Shown: one piece after another, positions 62,552 to 64,000 of the stretch
How the letters are laid out: the number at the start of each line of letters is the position of its first letter
Numbering within the stretch: position 1 is the stretch's first letter
NCBI GenBank assembly: GCA_964020975.1
Contig: OZ026616.1
Span: 81,325,268-81,389,267, forward strand
Source: Hermodice carunculata
Taxonomy: Eukaryota; Annelida; Polychaeta; Eunicida; Amphinomidae
Direction: 5' to 3'
DNA: 64,000 nt
Notes under the pieces: generated by a model
Told to the model about the DNA's origin: nothing
The model's input: only the letters and a program-made list of their open reading frames with translations
Database searches by the model: none
Translations under genes and position numbers: made by a program

Positions 62552-63413
62552 GACTTTGTTGCACTCAGAGCTGGAATCCGAAAGTTAAGCGAATTAAGGA
62601 CTCTAAATACAATGGACCATTTTTGAAGAAAACCAACTGTACAGCCCTCTACGGTACTACTTATTGATGCAATGGTACCTAAAGTATATGTTTTTGGGTT
62701 GATATGGTCATGAACTATAGATTGGTGCAAAGATTAGTTATACTCTACGTACTATTGGGTAATCCAGTGAAAATAGATTTGTGTAAACTAAATTGGTGTA
62801 AAGCTCAACACTTGTCCCTGCCTTATTGTTGAAGAAACACACTGATAATGAAATGGCCGAATTTTATGCTGTTTATATTCATTTTTCTTCCAGAAGAAAT
62901 GGCAAAACTGTAAAAATGGTTTGGTTCCTAACAATATTATCCAAAAAGTTTGCCATATTTTTGGAATATCTCGTTTAGTTAATGGAATATCGCTATGCAA
63001 AGTTGAAAAATCTACCTTGTCAAAGAAAAAGACGAGATGATCGGATTTTTCAACTTTACAAAGTTATATTTCTTAAACTAAACAAGATATAAAAATATAA
63101 AACAACAAAATTTTTGGGATATTATTGTTAGGAATCAAACGACACAATTATTAGACGAAAACAGCATAAAACGCGACCATTTCATTATCACTGCGTTTAT
63201 TTGACAATTAGGCAAGGACAATGATTGATCTTTGCACGTGTCTATAATTCATGATTACACCAACCCAAATATATACAATTAAGCTGTCTTTGCATCAGTA
63301 AGTAGTGCTTTATCAAGCTCTGAAGGATGTTTTCTTCAAAAACAGTCGCATGTATTTAGAGTTCTTAACGGAAGACACACTCATAAGAAGTAAGCTCATT
63401 TGCAACATAAAGT
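62552..63413. repeat. 0.86-kb imperfect inverted repeat (snap-back)
   Basis: The left arm 62552-63012 matches the reverse complement of 63044-63413 along nearly its whole length. Paired blocks: GGACTCTAAATAC, TTTTTGAAGAAAAC, CTACTTA(T/C)TGATGCAA, TGATAATGAAATGG, TTTTATGCTGTTT, TTCCTAACAATA and AAAGTTGAAAAATC. The left arm has an extra 70-80 bp near 62745-62815. The spacer is about 31 bp. No open frame. It may be a large MITE or an inverted duplication. Confidence 0.85.
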
Positions 63414-64000
63414 TGCAACATAAATTTTAAAGATACACAAACACAAATTGCATTTGAGGAATCCCAGACAGGTCGTCAGAGACATACCAGTCAGTATTAT
63501 GCATGCAGTGAGAAGAACATGCAGTACATTGACCTTTTGCACGTATTCGATATACTCAAATCAACACTAGACGAATTTGGCAAGCTGTTACTGTGGATAT
63601 GAATCAAAAGTGTGATCGAATGCAATTCATGCCACGGAACTGCTCACCCGTGACCAATCGAGTACGCCCATCAATCTATAAAAAAAATGTTTATTTGCAA
63701 GTCTGACCTCGCTTTGGATTCGTTCTTATAAGCCTGCGCAAAGAGTCAATACAACCCTGCTTAATGGTTTGTAGTGGTATCGGTTTCTTTCAAGCAGGAG
63801 TTTTGTTTACTGAGATAACGGACCCTGTATTCCGAATATATTTTGGGCAGACAGACTAGGGATCGGTCTCGTGGGCAAATCGGTCGGTAGTAATTTTGCA
63901 CCTTTTGGTGATAACTGGTGGCCTGAGTCAACAGCTTTCATCGGCGTGCTGTGGGGGTATTGACCTTGGTCATTCCTATCCCCTCTGATGCTACTGGCGC
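63414..64000. other. Non-coding stretch with MITE P trace
   Basis: GAGTCAACAGCTTTCATCGG at 63926-63945 is the core of family P; the rest of that copy is not evident. Nothing else recognised. Confidence 0.4.

Overview
This window is animal nuclear DNA, AT-rich and dense with repeats, most likely from a marine invertebrate. The grounds are a multi-exon MAM-domain gene with GT-AG introns, a GLUT8-like sugar transporter, relics of several LINE clades, a DIRS-type fossil, a Tc1 relic, Helitron-like elements with internal tandem arrays, and long dinucleotide to tetranucleotide microsatellites. One LINE carries a degenerate 2A-like motif of a kind known from LINEs of sea urchin, amphioxus and acorn worm, so a deuterostome is possible. 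I cannot name the species.

Only two host genes are convincing, both on the minus strand. The first is a complete, intronless 492-residue sugar transporter (22116-23594) with an acidic dileucine sorting signal near its N-terminus and two M-box-like sites just upstream of its ATG. The second is the 3' end of a secreted or extracellular MAM-domain protein (exons at 58449-58604, 55661-55812, 54281-54391 and 53723-53923; poly(A) signal near 53360). Its upstream exons lie toward or beyond the right edge; one candidate is at 62373-62422.

Layout. 1-1000: DIRS-like fossil. 1.6-8.9 kb: LINE relics, including a young 5'-truncated L1/Tx1-like insertion (4823-7757) with a 15-bp target duplication. 8.9-18.3 kb: small palindromic elements, CR1-type LINE pieces and tandem-array elements. 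18.3-22.1 kb: microsatellites and nothing recognised. 22.1-24.4 kb: sugar transporter with a LINE tail upstream. 27.3-28.8 kb: Helitron-like array element. 30.2 kb: a 53-bp minisatellite. 31.88-38.47 kb: a nested foldback-like cluster with 0.65-0.8 kb inverted arms and hairpin modules, itself invaded by a 2.7-kb composite element. 39.8-42.9 kb: Tc1 relic, dispersed repeat A and another Helitron-like copy. 45.8-50.4 kb: tandem array and a decayed CR1-like LINE. 52.6 kb: tRNA-derived SINE. 53.4-58.6 kb: MAM gene. 59-64 kb: two MITEs and a 0.86-kb imperfect palindrome.

The strongest candidates for something little described are the foldback cluster, the Helitron-like family (four copies sharing a 3' hairpin and CTAG end) and the large palindrome near 63.0 kb. 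No operon-like cooperation between genes is visible; the host genes look independent.
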